In this document: piece by piece, positions 40,001 to 47,843 of the stretch
Layout: each line of letters begins with the position of its first letter
How positions within the stretch are numbered: position 1 is the stretch's first letter
Made by a program: the position numbers and the translations under genes
The notes under the pieces: generated by a model
What the model saw: the letters and a program-made list of their open reading frames with translations, nothing else
Database searches by the model: none
Told to the model about the DNA's origin: nothing
Origin: Streptomyces cinnamoneus
GTDB lineage: Bacteria > Actinomycetota > Actinomycetes > Streptomycetales > Streptomycetaceae
Reading direction: 5' to 3'
NCBI RefSeq assembly: GCF_014650495.1
Contig: NZ_BMVB01000013.1
Span: 62,001-126,000, forward strand
DNA: 64,000 nucleotides

Positions 40001-40782
40001 CCGTGCCCGGATACGAAGCCGAAGCCGAAGCCGCCGACCGGCGTTCCCTGCACGAGCGGATCGCCGCGGATCTGCGCGACGAAATCATGAGCGGCGACCT
40101 GGCACCGGGAGCCAAGCTGCCGTCCACCGTGCAGCTCAAGGCCCGGTTCGACGCGTCCAACGCCACGGTGCAGAAGGCCCTGCAGCTACTCAAGGACGAG
40201 CGCCTTGTCATCGGACGGCCGGGAGCGTCCGTCACGGTGCGCGAGCGGCGGCAGCGCACCATGAGGCCCGCCGCCTACATGGCTCCGGCGCCGGCCGGTG
40301 CACCGTACCGCTGGCTCTCCGAGGCGGGGAAGCTCGGCACGGAGGCCCGGAGCGAGCTGCTCGACGTGGCCGAGGCCGTCCCGCCCGCGGACGTCGCCGC
40401 GGCCCTGAACCTCGCGCAGGGCGGTACGGCACTGCTCCGTTCACAGGTGCTCACCGTCGACGGCGAGCCCGTGGAACTGGTCAAGTCCTACTACCCGCTG
40501 GAGCTCGCCCGCGGCACGGCCATGATGGAACGCCGCAGGATCAAGGGCGGCACGCCGAGGCTCCTGGCCGACCTGGGCTTCCCGCCGCGGCTCAGCGTGG
40601 ACAAGGTCTCGGCGCGCGTGCCCACGCAGGAGGAGTACCAGGTACTCCGCTTGCCGGGCAGCCTGCCGGTGCTCCGGACCCTGCGCGTCGTCTACAGCGA
40701 GGACGACCGGCCCATCGAGGCCACCGCGATGACGAAGGCCGGTCATCTCTACGAGCTGCAGTACGAGTTCACGTCCGACTAG
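39997..40782 (+). CDS. GntR/HutC family regulator with UTRA domain
   Basis: A 261-aa regulator. The winged helix covers about residues 15-85 (LHERIAADLRDEIMSGDLAP, KLPSTVQLKARFDASNATVQ), and the UTRA domain follows (VVPPADVAAALNL-like region through VKSYYPLELARGT to RTLRVVYSEDDRPIEA). It is coupled to the UTRA-only gene upstream. Its last 3 bases overlap the last bases of the convergent kinase gene (40779-40782), leaving no room for a terminator. The ligand is unknown. Confidence 0.92.
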   Translation: MTVPGYEAEAEAADRRSLHERIAADLRDEIMSGDLAPGAKLPSTVQLKARFDASNATVQKALQLLKDERLVIGRPGASVTVRERRQRTMRPAAYMAPAPAGAPYRWLSEAGKLGTEARSELLDVAEAVPPADVAAALNLAQGGTALLRSQVLTVDGEPVELVKSYYPLELARGTAMMERRRIKGGTPRLLADLGFPPRLSVDKVSARVPTQEEYQVLRLPGSLPVLRTLRVVYSEDDRPIEATAMTKAGHLYELQYEFTSD

Positions 40783-42596
40783 CCTTCCGCCGGCGCCTCC
40801 TGGATCGTCAAGTACTTGAGGACGTCCTCGAAGAGCTTGTCGCCGTCCTTGCGGCCCTGGCCGGCCGCGGGCATGCGGACCTCCAGTTCCCAGGAGACGT
40901 TCTCGTCCTCGTTGACGATGACGCGCTGGCGGATGGCCCGCTTGGGGTCCTTCTCGTCGTTGCCCGACCTGCGGTAGACGGTGACCGTCTCGGCCGCCTC
41001 CATGCCCTGGTGGCGGGGGGTCGCGACCGTCGTCGACGTGGGGTCGTTGACACCCGACACCTTGCCCTCCTTGTAGGACTGGGCCAGCTTGTCCGCCTCC
41101 TGCTCCGCCGAGCCGATCTCCGCGTGCTCGGTCGAGTACTTGGACTTCGGCTCCTCGGTCCTCCTGGTGAGGTAGATGTTGAAGATGCCGCTGGGGTCCT
41201 CGAACCCGACCCAGCCCTTCTCGGCGTCGACGGCCTTGACGTAGTCCTCGGGGACCGCGAGGGACGCCTTGACGATCTCCGGCTCGTCGCGGACCTTCCA
41301 GTGGGGCGGGATCGTTTCTTCGGCGAAGGGGTCCAGCACGACCAGGCTCGCCGTGACGGCCGCCGCCAGCACGCCGCTCAGCAGGCCGAACTGCGCCTTG
41401 CGGTTGCCCTGCAGGACGGGCGGGACCCAGGCGTTGCCGGCGGCGGCCGGGGGCGCGGCGGGGGGTGTGGGAGCGGGGGGCTGGGGCGGGAGCGGGCGGG
41501 CCAGGTCCTCCAGGGTGCGGCGGATCTCGGCGGGGGCCGGGCGGTCCGCCGCGTCCTTGCTGAGCAGCCGCATGATCAGCGTGCCCAGCGGGCCCGCGGC
41601 ACGCACCGGCGGCTGCGGCTGGGCGGAGATGATCGCCTGCATGGTCGCCTGGGTGTTGGAGCGGCGGAACGGCGAGACGCCCTCCACGGCCGCGTACAGC
41701 ACCACGCCCAGCGACCACAGGTCCGACTCCGGGCCCGGGCGCCGGCCCGCCGCCCGTTCCGGGGCGACGAACTCCGGGGAGCCGACGAACGCGCCCGTCT
41801 CGGTCAGGCCCTGTTCGCCCTCGATCTGCGCGATGCCGAAGTCGGTGAGGACGACTTGTTCGTCGCGCCCGAGCAGCACGTTGTCCGGCTTCACGTCGCG
41901 GTGCAGCACACCCGCCTCGTGGGCGGCGGCGAGCGCGCCGAGGACGGCAAGGCCCACGCGGGCCGCCTCGCGGGGCTCCAGGGTGCCCTCGGCGAGCTGG
42001 TCGGCGAGCGAGCGGCCGTGCACCATCTCCATCACGATCCACGGGCGGCCGTCCTCCTCGACCACGTCGTGGACGGTGACGACGGCGGGGTGCTCGATCC
42101 GGGCGGCCGCGCGCGCCTCGCGCAGCATGCGCTGGTGGATCTGCTGGAGCATGTGCTCGGGCAGGTGGTCGGGAACGCGCGGCTCCTTGACGGCGACGTC
42201 ACGGTCGATGACCTCGTCGCGGGCCTTCCAGACCGTGCCCATGCCGCCGTGGCCCAGGCGGGAGATGAGGCGGTAGCGGCCGCCGACGAGCCGGCCGGCA
42301 CCCGGCACGGGCGCCTCGGACGGGGCGGGATCGGCGGCTTTCCGGCCGGATGCTCCGGATGTGCTGGATGTGCCGGATGCTTCGGATGCGCCGGATGCAA
42401 TGGGTGTACCGGATGCGCCGGATGCATCGGATGCGTACGGATTGCCGGCGGTCGGCTGCTGGGGCACCGAGCGCAGCGTGGGCAGCGACATCGGCGCGGT
42501 CGCTGTTCCTGGCGTGAAATGTTCGGGTTCAGGCGCGCCCGGCGGCTGAAGTCCGTAGCTGGTGGGCTCGTTCGCCCATCCCCCGTGGTTGGTCAT
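40779..42596 (-). CDS. Ser/Thr protein kinase with non-PASTA ectodomain
   Basis: A 605-aa kinase. About 100 N-terminal residues are Pro/Ser/Gly-rich (GASGTPIASGASEASGTSS) and encoded by a GGATGC-type DNA repeat. The kinase domain spans about residues 108-365: LGHGGMGTVW, VAVKEPRV, VLHRDVKPDNVLL, DFGIAQ, VAPERA. One transmembrane helix (FGLLSGVLAAAVTASLVVL) leads to an extracellular domain (VPEDYVKAVDAEKGWVGFED) without PASTA repeats. It is tandem with the kinase at 42650 (53-bp gap), which lies upstream in the same direction. Confidence 0.92.
   Translation of the reverse strand: MTNHGGWANEPTSYGLQPPGAPEPEHFTPGTATAPMSLPTLRSVPQQPTAGNPYASDASGASGTPIASGASEASGTSSTSGASGRKAADPAPSEAPVPGAGRLVGGRYRLISRLGHGGMGTVWKARDEVIDRDVAVKEPRVPDHLPEHMLQQIHQRMLREARAAARIEHPAVVTVHDVVEEDGRPWIVMEMVHGRSLADQLAEGTLEPREAARVGLAVLGALAAAHEAGVLHRDVKPDNVLLGRDEQVVLTDFGIAQIEGEQGLTETGAFVGSPEFVAPERAAGRRPGPESDLWSLGVVLYAAVEGVSPFRRSNTQATMQAIISAQPQPPVRAAGPLGTLIMRLLSKDAADRPAPAEIRRTLEDLARPLPPQPPAPTPPAAPPAAAGNAWVPPVLQGNRKAQFGLLSGVLAAAVTASLVVLDPFAEETIPPHWKVRDEPEIVKASLAVPEDYVKAVDAEKGWVGFEDPSGIFNIYLTRRTEEPKSKYSTEHAEIGSAEQEADKLAQSYKEGKVSGVNDPTSTTVATPRHQGMEAAETVTVYRRSGNDEKDPKRAIRQRVIVNEDENVSWELEVRMPAAGQGRKDGDKLFEDVLKYLTIQEAPAEG
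42343..42435. repeat. GGATGC-type short tandem repeat inside a kinase gene
   Basis: About ten degenerate copies of a 9-bp unit (for example GCCGGATGC, TTCGGATGC) lie in the part coding for the N-terminal Ser/Gly/Ala linker of the kinase. The unit length keeps the frame, so copy-number change would only alter linker length. Confidence 0.75.
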
Positions 42597-42649
42597 GGCT
42601 CATTCTCTACCAAGCACCGCGCCGCCACCGCACCTTGGGATCCCCGTCC

Positions 42650-44281
42650 TCAGGGGGACGAGACCGGCTTCGTCCTGACAAACGTGGACAGCGCCGTACG
42701 GAAGTGGCGCCGGCCCTCCGCCGCCTTTCCGGCCGGGGACGAGACCCATACGTCATACATCTTTTCCCCCTCGTCCCAGGCGAGGTCGTAGGTGTGCCGC
42801 GGACCGACGGGCCCCTTGTTCTCCTGCGCTTCGAAGCCGTCCCAGACGAACTCCCAGGAGGCGGCGCGGCGGCCCCGGTGCGAGGTGCGCTCGACCTTGC
42901 CGTCGCGGTAGCCGGGGTAGCGGTCCGGGGCGAGCGCGGCGGAGCTGCGCATGACGACGATCGGACCGCCCTCCTGGATGTCCTGGATGAGGACGCCGAT
43001 GCGGAATTCCTTGCCGGGCGAGTAGTAGAAGACGCGCGGCGGCTCGAAGGAGCGGGTGAAGCCGTCGGGCACGGCGAAGGCGAAGCCCGCCGGGTCCTGC
43101 ACGGCGTGGTAGCCGTCGGGCGCGGCCACCGACGCGCTGGCGGGAGGCGGTTCGGCGGCGGAGGGGGCACGCGGCGTGCCCGAGGAGTGGATCGCCTTGC
43201 CGTCCACCGACGCGGCCCCCTCACGGTCCATCAGCAGCGCGGCCGCGCCCGCACCCATTCCGGCCAGCGTGACGACGGTCAGCGCCGCCATCAGGGCGGT
43301 ACGTGCACGGCTGCTGCCGGGCGTGACGGCCGAAGCGGGGGGCGGGGCGGGGGCGGAAGCCAGGGCCGAGGCGGGGGCGGGGGCGCAGACGGGCAGCGGC
43401 GGCGGGCCGCCCGCCGCCGTGGGCGTGTACGTCCGCGGGGCGGGGCTGCGGCCGGTCTCCAGGTACACCCGCAGCAGCCGCTCCGCCTCGTCCGCGCCCA
43501 TCCGCTGCGCCGGGTCGCGCTCCAGCAGGCCCCGCACGACCGGCAGCAGCGGCCCGGCCGCGGCGGGCGGCCGGATCTCGGCGTAGACGACGGCGTGCAG
43601 GATGCCGCCCAAGGAGTCCCGGTGGAAGGGCGATTCCCCGTTCATGGCCGTGCACAGCAGCACGCCCAGCGACCACAGGTCGGACTCCGGGCCCGCACGG
43701 CCGCCCGCCATCCGCTCGGGCGCGGTGTACTCGGGCGAGCCGACGAACGCGCCCGCCTCCGTGATCGTCGTGGCGCCGGAGACCTGGGCGATGCCGAAGT
43801 CGGTGAGCACGACCCGGCCGGTCACCGCCTCCAGCAGGACGTTCGGTGGCTTGATGTCGCGGTGCAGGACCCCCCGGGCGTGGGCCGCGCGCAGCGCGCC
43901 CAGCATCGCGATGCCGATGCGGGCCGCCTCCTGCGGGCCCACCGGGCCCTCCGCCGAGAGCCGGCCCGACAGCGAGCGGCCCTCGACGAGCTCCATGACG
44001 ATCCAGGGCCGGCCGTCCTGCTCGACGATGTCGTGCATGACGATCACATTGGGGTGCTTGATCAGCGCGACCGCACGGGCCTCGCGCAGCATGCGGTCGT
44101 ACTGCGCCCGGGCGCCCGCGGGGGACTGCTGATCGTCGACGTGCAATTCCTTGACCGCGACCTCGCGGGCGAGCAGCTCGTCCGTGGCACGCCACACCGT
44201 GCCCATGCCGCCGCGCCCGATCTTCCTGACCAGCCGGTACCGCCCGGCGATGAGACCGCCGTGTGCAGCGAAGGTGCCCAT
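42650..44281 (-). CDS. Ser/Thr protein kinase with non-PASTA ectodomain
   Basis: A 543-aa kinase. ATG 44281 gives MGTFAAHGGLIAGRYRLVRK, so the kinase domain begins almost at once: IGRGGMGTVW, VAVKELHV, VLHRDIKPPNVLL, DFGIAQ, TAPERM. A Pro/Ala linker and one transmembrane helix (TALMAALTVVTLAGMGAGAAALL region) precede an ectodomain with GYHAVQDPAGFAFAVPDGF and AASWEFVWDGF. These motifs parallel GYHLAEEKEVGVSFPVPDGW and AALWEFSWRG in the kinase at 23550. Upstream is the divergent tRNA-Arg gene. Confidence 0.92.
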   Translation of the reverse strand: MGTFAAHGGLIAGRYRLVRKIGRGGMGTVWRATDELLAREVAVKELHVDDQQSPAGARAQYDRMLREARAVALIKHPNVIVMHDIVEQDGRPWIVMELVEGRSLSGRLSAEGPVGPQEAARIGIAMLGALRAAHARGVLHRDIKPPNVLLEAVTGRVVLTDFGIAQVSGATTITEAGAFVGSPEYTAPERMAGGRAGPESDLWSLGVLLCTAMNGESPFHRDSLGGILHAVVYAEIRPPAAAGPLLPVVRGLLERDPAQRMGADEAERLLRVYLETGRSPAPRTYTPTAAGGPPPLPVCAPAPASALASAPAPPPASAVTPGSSRARTALMAALTVVTLAGMGAGAAALLMDREGAASVDGKAIHSSGTPRAPSAAEPPPASASVAAPDGYHAVQDPAGFAFAVPDGFTRSFEPPRVFYYSPGKEFRIGVLIQDIQEGGPIVVMRSSAALAPDRYPGYRDGKVERTSHRGRRAASWEFVWDGFEAQENKGPVGPRHTYDLAWDEGEKMYDVWVSSPAGKAAEGRRHFRTALSTFVRTKPVSSP

Positions 44282-44426
44282 GAGGCCATACTGCCGCACC
44301 GCTCCCCGGCCGACCGGGCCCGTACAGGTCGCTTCACTCCGCGGGCGTGAAAAGCAGGGCAACGAGTCATGTACAGTTGTTCCCGCAACGCCGACCGGCC
44401 AGCGGATTTCCGCCACCGGGGGCCGA

Positions 44427-44499
44427 GCGCTCGTAGCTTAACGGATAGAGCACTTGACTACGGATCAAGAGGTTGCAGGTTCGAATCCTGCCGAGCGCA
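44427..44499 (+). tRNA. tRNA-Arg (anticodon ACG)
   Basis: The 73-nt gene folds as a full cloverleaf: acceptor GCGCTCG/CGAGCGC, D-arm GCTT...GAGC, anticodon stem CTTGA/TCAAG with loop CTACGGA (anticodon ACG), and T-arm GCAGG-TTCGAAT-CCTGC, then discriminator A. The 3' CCA is not encoded. ACG (inosine-modified) reads CGU, CGC and CGA. Confidence 0.97.
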
Positions 44500-44507
44500 C
44501 GTGCATG

Positions 44508-44540
44508 ACGGGAGCCGGACGATCAACGTCCGGCTCCCGT
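44508..44540 (+). terminator. Terminator of tRNA-Arg
   Basis: A perfect 14-bp stem ACGGGAGCCGGACG/CGTCCGGCTCCCGT with loop ATCAA is followed by TCTTCGTT. It starts 8 nt after the tRNA. Confidence 0.85.
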
Positions 44541-44573
44541 TCTTCGTTCCCGCAGGGCGCACGCCGCGCGTTC

Positions 44574-44592
44574 TAGGACGGACTCCGTCCTA
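44574..44592 (+). promoter_or_regulatory. Perfect 19-bp palindrome, candidate operator
   Basis: TAGGACGGA-C-TCCGTCCTA is perfectly symmetrical and ends 21 nt before the ATG of the winged-helix gene. The shape and position fit a TetR- or PadR-type repressor operator. No gene in the window is an obvious partner. Confidence 0.6.
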
Positions 44593-44613
44593 CATCCGGC
44601 CTACGGTCGTCCC

Positions 44614-45792
44614 ATGGCCACCATCCCCCGCATCGGCGACGCGCAGCGTCGCGCCCGCCTCGGGCACCGTCACCTCCTGGCACCCGCGCACCGGGCCGCC
44701 ACCGTCGAGGAAGTGGCCGACGCGGTCGTCGGGCTGCACGCCACCGACGCGGCGACCGTCTACCTCTCCGCCTGTGCGCGGCTCGCCGAGCCGTCGCCGG
44801 CCGAGGTGGAGCGGGGGCTGTACGAGGACGTGACGCTGGTGAAGCTGCTGTCCATGCGGCGCACGATCTTCGCCGTCAGCACCGACACCGCCCCGTACGT
44901 GGCCTCGTCCACCGCCCGGGCCATCGCGCTCAAGGAACGGGCGACGTTCGTCAAGCACCTGCACGCGAGCCTGCCGGAGTGGGACGAGCGGCGCCTGGTG
45001 CGCACCGAGCGGGAGGTGCTGGAAGCGCTGGCCGCCCGCGGCGAGGCGACCACCGCCGAACTGGCCCAAGACGTGCCGGCGCTGCGGGAGACCATGGTGG
45101 TGTCGCCCGGCAAGCCGTACGAGGGGCGGCAGAGCGTGGGCAGCCGGGTGCTGCGGCTGCTGGCCTCCGACGGGCACGTGCGCCGGGCCCGCCCGCGCGG
45201 TTCGTGGACGAGCAGCCTCTACACGTGGGCGTCGGCGCCGCAGTTGCCGGACGTGCCGGTGCGGGAGGCCAAGGCGGAGGTGGCGCGGCGCTGGCTGGCC
45301 TCCTACGGGCCCTCGACGGAGGCGGACCTCAAGTGGTGGACGGGCTGGACCGTGCGCGACACGCGCACGGCGCTCGCCGACGCCGGGGCGTGCGCCGTGC
45401 GGCTGGAGACGGGGCCCGGCCTCGCGCTGCCCGACGACCTCGACGACCTCGACGGCGTGGAGCCGTGCGGCGACTGGGCCGCGCTGCTGCCCGGGCTCGA
45501 CCCCACCGCCATGGGGTGGCGCGAGCGCGACTGGTACCTCTCCCCCGACGACGTGCCCTTCCTGTTCGACCGGGCGGGCAACATCGGCCCGACCGTCTGG
45601 TGGAACGGCCGCATCGTCGGCGGCTGGGCGCAGCGGGCGGACGGCGAGATCGTGTGGCGGGCCCTGACGGACGTGGGGCGCGACGCGGTGGCCGCGATCG
45701 AGGCGGAGGCCGGCCGGCTCTCCGCTTGGATCGGCGACGTCCGCGTCACGCCCCGGTTCCGCACCCCGCTGGAGCGGGAGCTGGTCCGTTAG
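44614..45792 (+). CDS. Winged-helix DNA-binding protein, AlkZ-like (HTH_42) family
   Basis: A 392-aa protein of the HTH_42 superfamily, which includes the DNA glycosylase AlkZ of the azinomycin pathway. Family features are AVVGLHATDAATVYLSA near the N-terminus, the long LKWWTGWTVRDTRTAL segment, and WWNGRIVGGWAQRADGE near the C-terminus. In AlkZ-type enzymes a QxQ or HxQ pair sits where this protein has HAT, so glycosylase activity is uncertain. It stands alone, behind a 19-bp palindrome. Confidence 0.85.
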   Translation: MATIPRIGDAQRRARLGHRHLLAPAHRAATVEEVADAVVGLHATDAATVYLSACARLAEPSPAEVERGLYEDVTLVKLLSMRRTIFAVSTDTAPYVASSTARAIALKERATFVKHLHASLPEWDERRLVRTEREVLEALAARGEATTAELAQDVPALRETMVVSPGKPYEGRQSVGSRVLRLLASDGHVRRARPRGSWTSSLYTWASAPQLPDVPVREAKAEVARRWLASYGPSTEADLKWWTGWTVRDTRTALADAGACAVRLETGPGLALPDDLDDLDGVEPCGDWAALLPGLDPTAMGWRERDWYLSPDDVPFLFDRAGNIGPTVWWNGRIVGGWAQRADGEIVWRALTDVGRDAVAAIEAEAGRLSAWIGDVRVTPRFRTPLERELVR

Positions 45793-45823
45793 ACGCCGGT
45801 TCCGGCAGACGCCGGCTCCGGCA

Positions 45824-45871
45824 GGAGCCGGGCCGGTCAAGAACCGGGCCGGTCAGGAGCCGGGCCGGTCA
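45824..45871. repeat. Three 16-bp tandem repeats
   Basis: GGAGCCGGGCCGGTCA occurs at 45824-45839 and 45856-45871, with a two-base variant at 45840-45855. The stop codon of the VOC gene (45869-45871) is inside the last unit. Confidence 0.8.
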
Positions 45872-46261
45872 GGAGCCGGAGCCGTACGGGCGGGTGATGA
45901 ATTCGACGGCGATGGTGCCGCCCGGGTCCCACACGTACACGCCGCGGCCGCCGTCGTTGCGGTTGATGCCCTCGGTCGTGCGGTAGGGGTCGGCCCAGTG
46001 CTGCAGGCCCCGCTCGGTGATCCGGGCGTAGGTCGCGTCGAACTCCTCCTCGCTGATGAGGAAGGCGAGGTGGGAGCTGTTGAGGTCCTCGGGCTTGACG
46101 GCGAAGTCGGCGAAGTCGATGTCGACGCCGTTGGACGTCTTCAGCTGGGTGAAGTGGTGGACGTCGACCGGCGGCTCGCAGCCCAGCAGCTCGCTGACGA
46201 ACGCGGCGCTCTCCCGGCGGTCCTTGCAGTGGACGATGATGTGGTTCAGCTCGTGCGCCAT
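45869..46261 (-). CDS. VOC family (glyoxalase/bleomycin-resistance-like) protein
   Basis: A 130-aa single-module VOC protein starting MAHELNHIIVHCKDRRESAA. The paired beta-alpha-beta-beta-beta units and the typical C-terminal GRGVYVWDPGGTIAVEFI are visible. The metal-ligand positions are His in LNHIIVH, His in SSHLAFL and Glu in AVEFI. The substrate is unknown. It lies 30 bp downstream of the MFS gene and is probably cotranscribed with it, which would fit a resistance or detoxification role. Confidence 0.9.
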   Translation of the reverse strand: MAHELNHIIVHCKDRRESAAFVSELLGCEPPVDVHHFTQLKTSNGVDIDFADFAVKPEDLNSSHLAFLISEEEFDATYARITERGLQHWADPYRTTEGINRNDGGRGVYVWDPGGTIAVEFITRPYGSGS

Positions 46262-46291
46262 GGTGATCTTCGTTCCTTCCGGTCCGGTGGG

Positions 46292-47758
46292 TCAGGGCTT
46301 GGTGGTGCGGCGGGGCAGGGCCAGGCCGCCCAGGGCGGCGCAGGCCGCGCAGACCGCCGCCAGCAGCAGGCCGCGCCCGTAGCCGGCGGCCAGCGCGGCC
46401 GGTACGTCGTGGGCGTGGCCGGCCAGCCGGGCGGCCGTGGTGCGGGAGGCGACGGTGCCCAGGACGGCGAGGCCGAGGGCGCCGCCGACCTGGCGCGAGG
46501 TGTTGACGAGGCCGGAGGCCAGCCCGGCCTCCTCGCGGGCGGCGCCGCTGGTGGCGGTCATCGTGGTGGGCATGGCGGCCAGGCCTGTGCCGAAGGTGGC
46601 GAGGACGAAGGGCACGGCGACGTCGGTCGCGTAACTGCCGTCGGCGGAGACCTGCGAGAGCCAGGCGAAACCGACGGCGCTGACAGTCATACCGCCGACC
46701 AGCAGCGGGCGGGCACCGACGCGCCCGACGTACCGGGTGGCGAGACGCGAGGCCGCGATGATCGACAGGGCGCCGGGCAGGAAGCACAGGCCCGCCTGCA
46801 GGGCGGTGTAGCCGAGGACCTGCTGGAGATAGAGGGACAGCAGGAACCACATGGAGAACATGGCCGCGCCGATCGCGATCACGACGAGGTTCGCGGTGGC
46901 GAGCGTGCGGCGGCGCAGGACCGCCAGGGGGACGAGCGGGTGGGCGACCCTCGCCTCGACCGCCAGGAACGCCCCCAGCAGGACGACGGCGGCGGCCACG
47001 GGGCCCCACACCGCGGGCGCGTCCCAGCCGTGGGTCTCCCCGGCGATGATCCCGTAGACGAGGGCGGTCAGGCCGGCCGTCACGGTCGCCGCGCCCGGCA
47101 GGTCGAGCCGGCGCAGGCCGCCGCCACCGCCGGTGGCGGCCGGTACGTACACCAGGGCGGCCGCCAGCAGCACGGCGCCGAGCGGGACGTTGACGAACAG
47201 CACCCAGCGCCAGCCCGCGTACTGCGTGAGCACGCCGCCGACGACGGCACCCGCCGCGCCGCCGGCCGCCATGACGGCGCTCCAGGCACCCATGGCCCGG
47301 GTGCGGGCGGCGGGCTCGGTGAACGTCGTCATGATCAGCGTCAGGGTGGCCGGCGCGAGGACGGCGCCGCCCACGCCCTGCACCGCCCGCGCGGCGACCA
47401 GCAGGGCGCCGCCGGGGGCGAGGCCGCCGGCGAACGAGGCGACGGTGAAGGCGGCGAGGCCGGTGAGGAAGGCCCGTTTGGTGCCGACGAGGTCGGCCAG
47501 GCGGCCGCCGAGCAGCAGCAGGCCGGCGAAGCCGAGGGTGTAGGCGTTGACGATCCACTGCTGGCCGGCGCTGCTGAGGTGCAGCTCGGCGCGGATGGAG
47601 GGAAGCGCCACGTTCACGATCGACACGTCGAGGACGACCATGAACTGGGCGGCACAGGCCAGGGCCAGGATCGCCGCGGTGGCGCGGGGCGCCGACGCCG
47701 TGGCGGGCGCGGACGGGCCACCCGTCGTGCCGGGCCGCGGTAACGCGTCGGTGTCCAT
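46292..47758 (-). CDS. MFS transporter, DHA2 (EmrB/QacA-type) drug efflux
   Basis: A 488-aa drug:H+ antiporter with about 14 membrane helices. Motif A is GGRLADLVGTKRAF and the family start LDVSIVNVALPSIRAEL is clear. It is divergent from a TetR gene (85-bp gap with repeated sites), the usual arrangement for regulated efflux. The sixth codon (47741-47743 on the plus strand) is TTA, so translation may depend on bldA. The VOC gene follows 30 bp downstream. Confidence 0.93.
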   Translation of the reverse strand: MDTDALPRPGTTGGPSAPATASAPRATAAILALACAAQFMVVLDVSIVNVALPSIRAELHLSSAGQQWIVNAYTLGFAGLLLLGGRLADLVGTKRAFLTGLAAFTVASFAGGLAPGGALLVAARAVQGVGGAVLAPATLTLIMTTFTEPAARTRAMGAWSAVMAAGGAAGAVVGGVLTQYAGWRWVLFVNVPLGAVLLAAALVYVPAATGGGGGLRRLDLPGAATVTAGLTALVYGIIAGETHGWDAPAVWGPVAAAVVLLGAFLAVEARVAHPLVPLAVLRRRTLATANLVVIAIGAAMFSMWFLLSLYLQQVLGYTALQAGLCFLPGALSIIAASRLATRYVGRVGARPLLVGGMTVSAVGFAWLSQVSADGSYATDVAVPFVLATFGTGLAAMPTTMTATSGAAREEAGLASGLVNTSRQVGGALGLAVLGTVASRTTAARLAGHAHDVPAALAAGYGRGLLLAAVCAACAALGGLALPRRTTKP

Positions 47759-47781
47759 GAGGCGCCCCCAAGCATCAGAAG

Positions 47782-47812
47782 TAGACCAGCTCTAAAAATA
47801 TAGCAGCTCTAA
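47782..47812. promoter_or_regulatory. Paired candidate operator sites between MFS and TetR genes
   Basis: CAGCTCTAA occurs at 47787-47795 and 47804-47812, 17 bp apart. Each lies in a small palindrome, TAGACCAGCTCTA (47782-47794) and TAGCAGCTCTA (47801-47811). The region is AT-rich. A TATTCT -10 for the TetR gene follows at 47832-47837. Confidence 0.5.
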
Positions 47813-47843
47813 TTCTGTGGTGGGGAGTCGTTATTCTGAGCGC

